Positions 9,528 to 17,183 of a stretch of 52,378 nt of DNA are shown piece after piece. Position numbers and translations under genes: made by a program. Under the pieces are notes generated by a model. It was not told the DNA's origin and ran no database searches. It saw nothing but the letters and a program-made list of their open reading frames with translations. The DNA comes from Verrucomicrobiota bacterium (GTDB lineage Bacteria > Verrucomicrobiota > Verrucomicrobiia > Opitutales > Opitutaceae), in contig JAFEGX010000110.1 in the NCBI GenBank assembly GCA_018239675.1, forward strand, positions 1 to 52,378. Direction: 5' to 3'. How positions within the stretch are numbered: the first letter of the stretch is position 1; every line of letters starts with the position of its first letter.

Positions 9528-11119
9528 GACGCGCGCCGTTCCTCCGTGGCCTGCTGCTGCTGGTCGTGGCGTACGCGGCCGCGACCTACTGGGTGTTCAC
9601 GCGCTCGGCGCCGCTGGTGGCGGCGCGGCCGGTGACGCTGCGGTTCGCGCACTGGCAGATCGAGCGCGGGCCGCCCGACGGCCTGACGGCGGTGATCCGG
9701 CGCTACGAGGAGCTGCACCCCCGGGTGCGGGTCGAGCAGGTGGCGGTGCCCAGCGCGCTGTACCGGCAATGGCTGCGGACCAACCTCACCGGCGGCACGG
9801 CGACGGATCTCATCGAGTTCGCGTATTTCCTCGGCGGCGTCGACGACGTGCCGGCGCGGTATTTCGAGCCGCTGACGCGGTACATGGACCGGCCCAACCC
9901 GTACAACCGCGGCACCGCGCTCGAGCGGGTCGCGTGGCGGCAGACCTTCGCGGACGGGCTCTTCCTGATGACCAGCCAGAGCCCCGAGGTCGGCCAGATC
10001 TACGGCGTGACCCTCTCGCAGGGAAGCCTGCGCCTGTTCTGCAACCGCGAGCTCCTGCGCCGGATCACGGGCCGTACGGAGGGGCCGAAGGACTTCAACG
10101 CCTTCCGGGCGCTGTGCGCGCAGGTGGCCGAGTACCGGCGTCGCACCGGCCGGCCCGTCCAGCCGCTCGCGGGCTCGCGCAGCAATGCGCGGTGGCTGAT
10201 GGAAATGCTGATGCAGGGCTGCGTGGCGGGGATGAACCTCGAGCTTGACCGCGACGGCCTGCTGAGCCGGAACGTCACCCAGTCGCTCGAGGACTACCTG
10301 CAGGGCCGCTGGACCGCCCGGCGGCCGGAACTGCGGGCCGCGTACGCGCTGCTGCGCGAGGTCAGCCAGCAGATGCGGCCCGGCTTCGAGCAGCTGGGGC
10401 GCGACGACGCGATCCAGGAGTTCGTCCGCGGCGAGGCGCTGTTCATCTTCACGGGCTCGTACGACGCGACGAGCCTCGCGCGGCTGGCGCCGTTTCCGGT
10501 GGCGGCGATGCACGTGCCGCAGCTGACGCCGGATGATCCGGTCGTGGGCCCGTACATCGTGGGCCCGTATCAGGAGGGCCTCCTGGGCACGGGCATGGAA
10601 ATGTACCTGAACAAGGACAGCCGCCACAAGGAGGAGGCCCTCGACTTCCTGCACTTCCTCACCAGCTGGGAGGGCGGGAAGATCTTCTCGGCGCACAGCG
10701 GCTGGCTCTCGTCGATCCGCGGGGTGCCGGTGGCGCCGGAGATCGAGGTCCAGCGCGCGACCGTCAACGGTTACCACACCGGGACCTTTTACATGGGCCT
10801 CGGCCCCAACACCGCGCTCTCCTTCCAGCAGCACCTGAACCAGCTCGTCGGCCCGCAGGGCAGCGTGGACCGCTTTGTCGACGCGCTGGAGGCGGACATG
10901 CGCCGGGAGGCCGCGGCCGACCTGCGGCTCGACCTGCGGGCGAAACTGACCGGGGCGCGGGCGATCGACTCCGAGCTGGCCGCGGTGGCGTCGCTGGACC
11001 GGCTCGAGCCGGCCACGCCTGGGCGGGCGATGCGCCGGTCGGCCCTGGCGTCGAACCAGACCCTGGCGGAATTGCGGGCGGCCGAGGCGGCATGGATCCT
11101 CGATCACCCGGCGCCGTGA
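9524..11119 (+). CDS. Extracellular solute-binding protein, sugar type
   Basis: This 531-aa protein has an N-terminal hydrophobic segment (about residues 8-27) that may be an uncleaved anchor. A family 1 solute-binding fold follows: VTLRFAHWQ, then RRYEELHPRVRVEQV and TATDLIEF, typical of carbohydrate ABC transporter receptors. Later features include EALFIFTGSYD and EEALDFLHFLTSWEGG, which are common near the end of this fold. A roughly 80-residue helical C-terminal extension follows. No permease or ATPase gene lies nearby, so it is an orphan receptor or has another role. It is translationally coupled to the upstream lipoprotein. The ligand is unknown, most likely an oligosaccharide. Confidence 0.87.
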   Translation: MRRAPFLRGLLLLVVAYAAATYWVFTRSAPLVAARPVTLRFAHWQIERGPPDGLTAVIRRYEELHPRVRVEQVAVPSALYRQWLRTNLTGGTATDLIEFAYFLGGVDDVPARYFEPLTRYMDRPNPYNRGTALERVAWRQTFADGLFLMTSQSPEVGQIYGVTLSQGSLRLFCNRELLRRITGRTEGPKDFNAFRALCAQVAEYRRRTGRPVQPLAGSRSNARWLMEMLMQGCVAGMNLELDRDGLLSRNVTQSLEDYLQGRWTARRPELRAAYALLREVSQQMRPGFEQLGRDDAIQEFVRGEALFIFTGSYDATSLARLAPFPVAAMHVPQLTPDDPVVGPYIVGPYQEGLLGTGMEMYLNKDSRHKEEALDFLHFLTSWEGGKIFSAHSGWLSSIRGVPVAPEIEVQRATVNGYHTGTFYMGLGPNTALSFQQHLNQLVGPQGSVDRFVDALEADMRREAAADLRLDLRAKLTGARAIDSELAAVASLDRLEPATPGRAMRRSALASNQTLAELRAAEAAWILDHPAP

Positions 11120-11328
11120 AACATTGCCAGCGTCGGGCGCCTTGCCGAGGTGGCGGACCATCCGTTTCCTGTCTTTCGTCTGCTCGACCCTCGACTGCAT
11201 GACTCCGGCTCAGGCCGGGGCGGATTCAGCCCGAAGGGCGGCGCGCCGCCCCATGCGCCACCGCGGCGGCGGGTGACCCATCATGAGCTCGCCAAGCGGC
11301 AGGGGAGCGCAACCATGGCCGGCCGCGC

Positions 11329-12099
11329 ATGGACCGTTCTCCCTTGCATCATTTCCGGCTGGCCGGCCTCGGCCTGCTGCTCGGCCTGGCGGCGTCCTGG
11401 CTCCGCGGCCAGGCGGGAGCGCCGTTTCTCACGGACGATCCGGGCACGCCGGGTGACGGCCACTGGGAGTTCAACCTGGTCTCGACCCACGAGCAGCGCG
11501 ACGGCACCCACGCCACGGCCTTTCCGGTTTTCGACGTCGCCTACGGCCTCGGCGAGCGCTGCCAGCTCAACCTCGTGGTCACGCGCCTGCGCCGGCACGA
11601 TGCTGGCGGCCCGGCCGCATCGAGCCTGGCAAACTCGCTGTTCGGCGTGAAGTGGCGGTTCTCCGACGACCAGCCCTCGGGGCTCTCGGTGGCCATTTCG
11701 CCGCAGCTCGAATTCCGCAATCCCGGCTCGGACGCCGTCGCGCGCGGGCTGGCCGCCGACGAGAACACCTTCGTCCTGCCGCTGGAACTCCAGCGCGAGG
11801 TCGGTGGCTGGTGCCTCAATGCCGAGATTGGCGTGGTCCGTCCCAGCAAGTCCGAGTCGGGCTGGCGCTACGGGATCGTGATCGGCCACGCGCTTGGCGA
11901 ACGCGTCGAGTCCGGCCTCGAGCTGCACGGCGAGGCGTCCCGCGGGTTCGCGCGGACGGCGCTGGCGGTCAACGCCGGCGGCCGCTTTAAGCTCACCGAA
12001 AACCTCAACCTCCTCGCCGCCGTCGGCCGCGAGCTGCACAACCACCTCGGCGCCCGCGCCACGCTGCTGACCTACGTCGCGGTCCAGTGGACCCGCTGA
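11329..12099 (+). CDS. Outer-membrane beta-barrel, Phenol_MetA_deg-like transporter family
   Basis: This 256-aa exported protein has a cleavable signal to about residue 30 (ending near LRGQAGA). APFLTDDPGTPGDGHWEFN follows, the characteristic opening of the putative outer-membrane family annotated as MetA-pathway/transporter. The rest alternates amphipathic beta-strands such as VFDVAYGLGERCQLNLVVT and SVAISPQLEFRN and ends with LLTYVAVQWTR, consistent with a barrel. The MDRSPLHHFR start at 11329 is used; another frame crossing 11150-11650 is a shadow. A 209-base spacer separates it from the solute-binding gene. The cargo is unknown and the family name is from memory of motifs, so the assignment is moderate. 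Confidence 0.78.
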   Translation: MDRSPLHHFRLAGLGLLLGLAASWLRGQAGAPFLTDDPGTPGDGHWEFNLVSTHEQRDGTHATAFPVFDVAYGLGERCQLNLVVTRLRRHDAGGPAASSLANSLFGVKWRFSDDQPSGLSVAISPQLEFRNPGSDAVARGLAADENTFVLPLELQREVGGWCLNAEIGVVRPSKSESGWRYGIVIGHALGERVESGLELHGEASRGFARTALAVNAGGRFKLTENLNLLAAVGRELHNHLGARATLLTYVAVQWTR

Positions 12100-12169
12100 G
12101 TTCGTCGCACTTGAGCATTGCCCGTCGGCGTCCGGCCGTTGAGCGTCCCGGGGAACTTCCCCCCGCGCC

Positions 12170-13576
12170 ATTACTTCCCCTGCCGAGCCCAACTCCGCCC
12201 CTCCGCGTCCCGCCGCCCGCGTCTGGCAAGCCGGGACCCTGACCTACACCACCGGCGGACTCGTCGCGCTGTTCTTCTGGCTTTTGGGGGGCGACTTCGG
12301 CTTCAACCTGAAGGAGCGCTCGGTGCCCGTGACGCTGCAGGTGCTGCTGCGGCAGTTCCACGTCTCGGACATGCTGACGGGCTTCCTGCTCGCGACGCTG
12401 CCGCAGCTGATCATCCTGCTGGTCGGCCCGGTGGTCGCATACCGCAGCGACCGGCACCGCGGCCGGTGGGGCCGCCGCATCCCATTCCTCCTCGTGCCGA
12501 CGCCGGTGGCGGTGGTCTCGATGGCGGGCCTCGCATACGGCCCGGCGCTCGGCCGCTGGGCGCACGCGGCGCTGGGGGCGTCGTCACCCGGCGAGGGCCC
12601 CTGCGTGGTGGCGACGCTGGCGCTGTTCTGGGCGCTGTTCGAGCTCAGCGCGCTCGTCTGCAACCAGGTCCTCATCAGTCTCATCACCGACGTGGTGCCC
12701 GGGCCGGTCATCGGTCGGTTCTTCGGCCTGTTCCGCTTCGTGTCGCTCCTGGCGGGCATTCTCTTCAGTTACTTCGTCCTCGGGCACGTCGAGCAGCATT
12801 ACACCCTCGTCTTCCTGGCCATCGCGGCGATCTACGGCGTAAGCTTCACCGCGATGTGCCTCAAGGTGAAGGAAGGCGAGTACCCGCCGCCGCCGCCGGC
12901 CCCAGTCCCGTCCGGCATCGGTTGGCTGGCACGAATCGAACAGTTCATGGGCGGCGTCAGGACCTACGCCCGGGATTGTTTTTCCCAGCCCTACTACCGC
13001 TGGTTTTTCGCCTCGTTTGCGCTCACGATGATGGCGGGCGTGCCGGCCAATCTGTTCACCCTCTATTTTGCCCGGTCGCTCGACCTGAGCATGGCCACCT
13101 ATGGCAAGCTGTCGGCCATCCAGTTCGTCCTGTCGCTCGCGCAGGCCTATCCCATCGGCTGGCTGGCGGACCGGTTTCATCCGCTGCGGGTCACCCTGTT
13201 CGCGGTGGCCCTGATCGTCGCGAGCAACCTGCTGGCCTTTGTCCTCGTGCGGGACGCGGTGTCCTACGGGGTCGCGATGGTCGTCTGCGGCTCGCTGTGG
13301 GGCTTCTATTACACGGCTTCGTCGGCTCTGCCGGCGGCGCTGCTCGCGCGCTCGCGCTTCGCGAGCCTCGACAGCGCGAAGGCGATGGTGGGCGCGCTGG
13401 GCCAGATGGTGATCGGCCCGATCGTGGGCTGGTCCCTCGACCTGCTACACCACGAGTACCGCTACATGTACCTGTGGGCGGGAGGCCTCGGCCTGCTCGC
13501 GCTGGGGGCGACGCTGATGATCCACCGGCGGTGGATGCAGTTCGGCGGGGCGCAGCATTACGTCGCGCCCGAGTAG
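12170..13576 (+). CDS. MFS transporter with a non-standard start
   Basis: This is a polytopic major facilitator protein of about 468 aa with some 12 membrane segments. The family loop YRSDRHRGRWGRRIPF between helices 2 and 3 is clear, and GWLADRFHPLR is the matching second-half loop. The likely role is uptake of a sugar or other small substrate. The frame has no ATG, GTG or TTG between an in-frame TGA at 12140 and a TTG at 12284. Starting at the TTG would delete most of the first helix (GGLVALFFWLLGG). Homology-like sequence already begins at WQAGTLTYTTGG, so I place the start at ATT 12170, where ATG would be expected. CTG 12239 is an alternative. It converges on the desaturase fusion gene. 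Confidence 0.85.
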   Translation: MTSPAEPNSAPPRPAARVWQAGTLTYTTGGLVALFFWLLGGDFGFNLKERSVPVTLQVLLRQFHVSDMLTGFLLATLPQLIILLVGPVVAYRSDRHRGRWGRRIPFLLVPTPVAVVSMAGLAYGPALGRWAHAALGASSPGEGPCVVATLALFWALFELSALVCNQVLISLITDVVPGPVIGRFFGLFRFVSLLAGILFSYFVLGHVEQHYTLVFLAIAAIYGVSFTAMCLKVKEGEYPPPPPAPVPSGIGWLARIEQFMGGVRTYARDCFSQPYYRWFFASFALTMMAGVPANLFTLYFARSLDLSMATYGKLSAIQFVLSLAQAYPIGWLADRFHPLRVTLFAVALIVASNLLAFVLVRDAVSYGVAMVVCGSLWGFYYTASSALPAALLARSRFASLDSAKAMVGALGQMVIGPIVGWSLDLLHHEYRYMYLWAGGLGLLALGATLMIHRRWMQFGGAQHYVAPE

Positions 13577-13650
13577 AGCCACCGGTCTGAGCCGATCCGC
13601 ACCAGGCGGGCCTCCAACCCGAGGTGCCCGATCCGGCCGCACCACCAGGT

Positions 13651-13706
13651 TCACGAAGGGCACGAAATTCGCCCCGCCGGCGTGCGCTTCGTGAGCTTCG
13701 TGGTGA
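13651..13706. repeat. CACGAAG-type inverted repeat between convergent genes
   Basis: TCACGAAG at 13651-13658 pairs with CTTCGTGA at 13687-13694, with further CTTCGTGG beyond. It belongs to the same repeat style as the longer palindrome at 21,849-21,920. It lies in the 143-base convergent gap and could help end transcription from both sides, although no T run is present. Confidence 0.6.
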
Positions 13707-13719
13707 AATCGGCCCGAGG

Positions 13720-15993
13720 TCAGAATTCGTCGAACGCGATCTGGGACGGCGGGACGCCGAGGTCGGCGAGCATGCGGGTGCAGGCCTTGATCATCGGCGG
13801 CGGGCCGCACAGGTAATACTCGACCGCCGCCGGCTGCGGGTGGTCGCGCAGGTGCTGGGCGAGCACCACCTCGTGGATCAAGCCGGTCGGGCCGGTCCAG
13901 CGGTCCTCCGCCAGCGGCGCCGAGAGGGCGACGTGGAAGGTGAAGTTCGGATGGGCCGCCGCCAGCCCCGTGAAGTAGTCCTCGTAGAAAAGCTCCTGCC
14001 GCGACCGCGCGCCGTACCAGTAGCTCACGCGGCGCTGCGTGCGCTCGCTCTCGAAGAGGTGCGCCAGGTGCGAGCGCAGCGGCGCCATGCCCGCGCCGCC
14101 GCCGATGTAGACCGCCTCGCGCTGCGTCGGCTTGAGGTGGAAGTCGCCGGCGGGCCCCACCGCCGTCACCACGTCGCCCGGCTTCAGGCTAAAGACGTAC
14201 GCCGACCCCACGCCCGGCGGGCAGTCCTGCCCGGGCGGCGGCATTGCGATGCGGACGTTGAACCGCAGCACGCACTCGGTCGCCGGATCGTTGGCCAAGG
14301 AGTAGTTGTTGCGCCGGCCCTCCGCGGTGTGCCGCGCCACGAGGTGGAACAGGTGCCACGCCTCCCACACGGCCGCATACGGCGCGGGGATGTCGAAGTC
14401 GCGGAACCGGATCTCGCCGTACGCCGGGATGTCGAGCTGGAGGTACTCGCCGGGTGCGAACGCGAAGGCTCCGTCGAGCGGCTCGAGACACAGTTCCTTG
14501 ATGAAGGTGGCGACGCTGCGGTTGGAGACGACCCGGAAGCGGTGGGTCTGCGGGGCGCGCGCGCCGACGCCGGCGGCGCGCGCAACGTTGAGGTACAGCC
14601 GGCCGCCCCGGTCCTCGAGCGGGCAGGTCGCGAGCCCGCGGCAGACCGGGGACCGCGCCGGCGCGCCGTCGGAGAGGCGGAACCGGCCGTTGTGCTTCGG
14701 GCACTCGAGCAGGCCGTCCTTCACCAGGCCGTCGCCGAGGTGCGTGTTGCCGTGCGTGCAGATGCCGTCCGTGGCGTACAGGCGGCCGTCGGTGTCGCGG
14801 CAGAGCGCGTAGGTCCTCCGGCCGTGGTCGAAGCGGACGACGTCCTCGCGGCCCAGGTCGAGCGCGGCGCAGACCTCCACCCAGCCGTCCGGGTCGGGCC
14901 GGGCGTCGCCGGCGTCCAGCACCGCGCTGGTCGGCCGGGTCTGTGGCGCCGGCAGACGGCGCTTCACATAGTAGCCGGGGTCCTTTGCCTGCCGGATCAC
15001 CGCCGGGATGATCTCGCGGTAGGCGGCAAGGATGCCGGGGTAGGGCTCGGGCGTGTCGGATTTCACCGCGGCGTGCAGCCGCGGCAGCGCGTGGTAGGGC
15101 ACCAGCGGGAACATGTGGTGCTCCACGTGGTAGTTCATGTTCCAGTAGAGGTACCGGTGCAGGGGGTTCATGTAGACCGTCCGGCAGTTGAGCCGGTGGT
15201 CGAGGACGTTCTCCGCCAGGCCCGCGTGCTGCGTGAGGCCGTACATCACCATCAGCCACGAGCCGTAGAGGTTGGTCAGGCCCACGTACATGAGGGGCAG
15301 GACGCTCCGCGTGTAGAGCGCGAGCGCGATGACGCCGGCGTAGATCGCGACATAGATCCGGGCGCGGAAATAGATCTTCGGGAACTCGCTCTCCGGGATG
15401 AAGGTGCGCTCGGCCAGCGACATCCGCCCGAGGGCGTGCATCACGATCTGCCGAAAATAGGCCGGGTACACCGGCAGGTTGAAGACGCTCGCGACCAGTT
15501 TCCGCAGGTTGGCCGGGCGCGGGACGAAGATCTCGGGGTCGCGGCCCACGATGATCGTGTCGCTGTGGTGGCGCGTGTGGCTCCAGCGCCACAGCGTCGA
15601 CTCGCGCATCACCATGAACGAGGCGATCTCGTACAGCGCGTTGTTCATCCAGTCGGTCCGGAAGGCCGTGCCGTGTTCGGTCTCGTGCCAGCGCGAGTCG
15701 GACGTCGACGCGTACAGCGTGCCGTAGATGAAGAACGGGATCACGGCCCACCAGGTGCCCCAGAGCCGGTAGCCCGCATAGCCGCTCGCGAGGATCAGCG
15801 CGAACCAGAGCAGAGTGTCCCGGATCGCCGGGCCGTTCCGCCGCTCGAGCAGGCGCCGCATCGTCGCGCGCGGCACGGGGCACTGGTACCACTCGGCCTC
15901 GGCCAGGCCCTGCTCGATGGCGGCGGCGGTTGTCTGGCCGGTCAGGCTGTAGTCTTGGCGGGCGGTCGGCCGGGCGGCCGTCTCGGTGCTCAT
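13720..15993 (-). CDS. Fatty-acid-desaturase-like / Rieske / NAD(P)H-flavin reductase fusion (copy 1)
   Basis: This 757-aa protein joins three redox modules. Residues about 55-310 form a membrane desaturase/hydroxylase domain with hydrophobic helices and di-iron histidine boxes: His103/His107 (HETEH), His139/142/143 (HTRHH) and His289/292/293 (HVEHH). Residues about 365-470 are a Rieske [2Fe-2S] domain with Cys412-x-His414 and Cys431-x2-His434. Residues about 483-757 resemble the NqrF/ferredoxin reductase flavin module, with NNYSLAN, GGGAGMAPLRSHL and YYLCGPPPMI. On one chain electrons could flow from NAD(P)H through flavin and the Rieske centre to the di-iron site. It starts 7 bases after galM, so the two form an operon. 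The substrate is unknown; a lipid desaturase is possible, but the sugar context suggests otherwise. A close paralogue lies at 45,656-47,947. Confidence 0.93.
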   Translation of the reverse strand: MSTETAARPTARQDYSLTGQTTAAAIEQGLAEAEWYQCPVPRATMRRLLERRNGPAIRDTLLWFALILASGYAGYRLWGTWWAVIPFFIYGTLYASTSDSRWHETEHGTAFRTDWMNNALYEIASFMVMRESTLWRWSHTRHHSDTIIVGRDPEIFVPRPANLRKLVASVFNLPVYPAYFRQIVMHALGRMSLAERTFIPESEFPKIYFRARIYVAIYAGVIALALYTRSVLPLMYVGLTNLYGSWLMVMYGLTQHAGLAENVLDHRLNCRTVYMNPLHRYLYWNMNYHVEHHMFPLVPYHALPRLHAAVKSDTPEPYPGILAAYREIIPAVIRQAKDPGYYVKRRLPAPQTRPTSAVLDAGDARPDPDGWVEVCAALDLGREDVVRFDHGRRTYALCRDTDGRLYATDGICTHGNTHLGDGLVKDGLLECPKHNGRFRLSDGAPARSPVCRGLATCPLEDRGGRLYLNVARAAGVGARAPQTHRFRVVSNRSVATFIKELCLEPLDGAFAFAPGEYLQLDIPAYGEIRFRDFDIPAPYAAVWEAWHLFHLVARHTAEGRRNNYSLANDPATECVLRFNVRIAMPPPGQDCPPGVGSAYVFSLKPGDVVTAVGPAGDFHLKPTQREAVYIGGGAGMAPLRSHLAHLFESERTQRRVSYWYGARSRQELFYEDYFTGLAAAHPNFTFHVALSAPLAEDRWTGPTGLIHEVVLAQHLRDHPQPAAVEYYLCGPPPMIKACTRMLADLGVPPSQIAFDEF

Positions 15994-16000
15994 GGAGGGA

Positions 16001-17032
16001 TCAGAGGATCGTGAAGGCGTAGGCGGTCCGGCGGCGCTGCGGGGTGCCGGGCCGCACGAGGATGTCGCCGAAGCCCGGCCGGTTGGTCGCGTCGGGGTAG
16101 CCCTGGCACTCGACGCAGAGCCCGGCGTGCGCCCCGTAGACGCGGCCCGACTTGCCGACCAGCGTGCCGTCGAGCGCCACGCCCGTGTAGAACTGCAGCC
16201 AGCCCTCGTCGGTCGTCACCGTCATCTGCCGGCCGGACCGCGGCTCGGCCACGCGGGCGACGATCCGCCCGGCGGGCGCGCCGAGCTCGTAGGTGTCGCC
16301 ATGGGCCTGGTAAAGGTGCGGCAGCGCGTCACCCAGGCGCCGCGACCGGCGGAAGTCCCCCGGCTGGCCCGCGACCGGGAGCCGGCGGCCAAGGAGCGTG
16401 AAGTGCTCGTCCGTGGGGATGACGGTGTCGGCGAGGATCTGCACGTCGTGGTCCGCAACCGACCCCGTGCCCTCGCCGGCGAGGTTGAAATAGCCGTGGT
16501 GGGCCAGGCTGATCGGCGTCGGTCGGTCGGAGGTCGCCTCGCTCTCGATGACCAGCACGTGGTCGGCGGTCCAGGTGTACGTGACCGCCAGGTCCACGTG
16601 GCCCGGATAACCCTCCTCGCCGTCGGGACTGTGATAGGTGAGCCGCAACGACGCCGCGCCGTCGGGCCGCGCGACGGGCTCGGCCTGCCACACGCGCCGG
16701 TCGAGGCCGACGAGGCCGCCGTGGAGGTGGTTCGGGCCGTTGTTGCGCGCAAGCGGATAGGTGCGGCCCTCGACGAGCAGGCTGCCGTTCGTCACCCGCC
16801 CCGCGATGCGGCCGATGATCGCGCCGAAGTAGGGGTGGCGGGCCACGTAGGCCGCGAGCGTGTCGAAGCCGAGCACGACGTCCGCCAGGCGCCCGTGGCG
16901 GTCGGGGACCGACAGCGTGCGCACGATGCCGCCGAGCGTGAGGATCTCGACCGACGCACCCGCCTTGTTTGCCAGGGTCCAGGCGGAGACGGGTTCGCCG
17001 CTGGGCATCGTTCCGAAGGGGCGCGACTTCAT
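16001..17032 (-). CDS. galM: Aldose 1-epimerase (galactose mutarotase)
   Basis: This 343-aa cytoplasmic enzyme interconverts the alpha and beta anomers of a hexose. Family marks are GGIVRTLSVPD near residue 30, GRIAGRVTNG, NNGPNHLHGG, LAHHGYFNLAGEG (catalytic histidine region), DEHFT, and ECQGYPDATNRPGF with the catalytic glutamate near the C-terminus. The start at 17032 (MKSRPFG) matches family length; the frame extending to 17128 adds an Arg-rich leader and intrudes on the divergent promoter region. It is the first gene of a two-gene operon with the desaturase-Rieske-reductase fusion, only 7 bases away, and is divergent from the aldolase operon. The link to an oxygenase is unusual. The sugar preference cannot be told. 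Confidence 0.95.
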   Translation of the reverse strand: MKSRPFGTMPSGEPVSAWTLANKAGASVEILTLGGIVRTLSVPDRHGRLADVVLGFDTLAAYVARHPYFGAIIGRIAGRVTNGSLLVEGRTYPLARNNGPNHLHGGLVGLDRRVWQAEPVARPDGAASLRLTYHSPDGEEGYPGHVDLAVTYTWTADHVLVIESEATSDRPTPISLAHHGYFNLAGEGTGSVADHDVQILADTVIPTDEHFTLLGRRLPVAGQPGDFRRSRRLGDALPHLYQAHGDTYELGAPAGRIVARVAEPRSGRQMTVTTDEGWLQFYTGVALDGTLVGKSGRVYGAHAGLCVECQGYPDATNRPGFGDILVRPGTPQRRRTAYAFTIL

Positions 17033-17183
17033 GGGGTGGGGCCGGGCGCCGGCCGGGTGCCGGCGTCGCCGCATCCTCACTGACACGCCCGGGGCCCGAG
17101 GGCAATGGCGGCGCGCGGTAATTTTCACCGAAATTCACTCGTACCGCCGGCACGGCCCCGTAGTTTCGCGCCATCCCCGTCCC
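17033..17183. promoter_or_regulatory. Divergent promoter region, galM operon and aldolase operon
   Basis: The 151-base spacer separates two outward-facing sugar operons, so shared regulation is plausible. It contains a short AT-rich stretch, TAATTTTCACCGAAATTCA at about 17,117-17,135, with imperfect dyad symmetry (AATTT and AAATT six bases apart). That could be an operator or a -10 region. No regulator gene is adjacent. Confidence 0.4.

Noticed and set aside
12118-13590. 490-aa plus-strand frame overlapping the MFS gene
   Set aside because: It has a normal ATG but a Pro/Arg/Gly-rich product with no membrane helices. The neighbouring frame encodes clear MFS motifs.
13624-16014. 796-aa plus-strand frame opposite the oxygenase fusion
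   Set aside because: Antisense shadow of a strongly supported three-domain gene.
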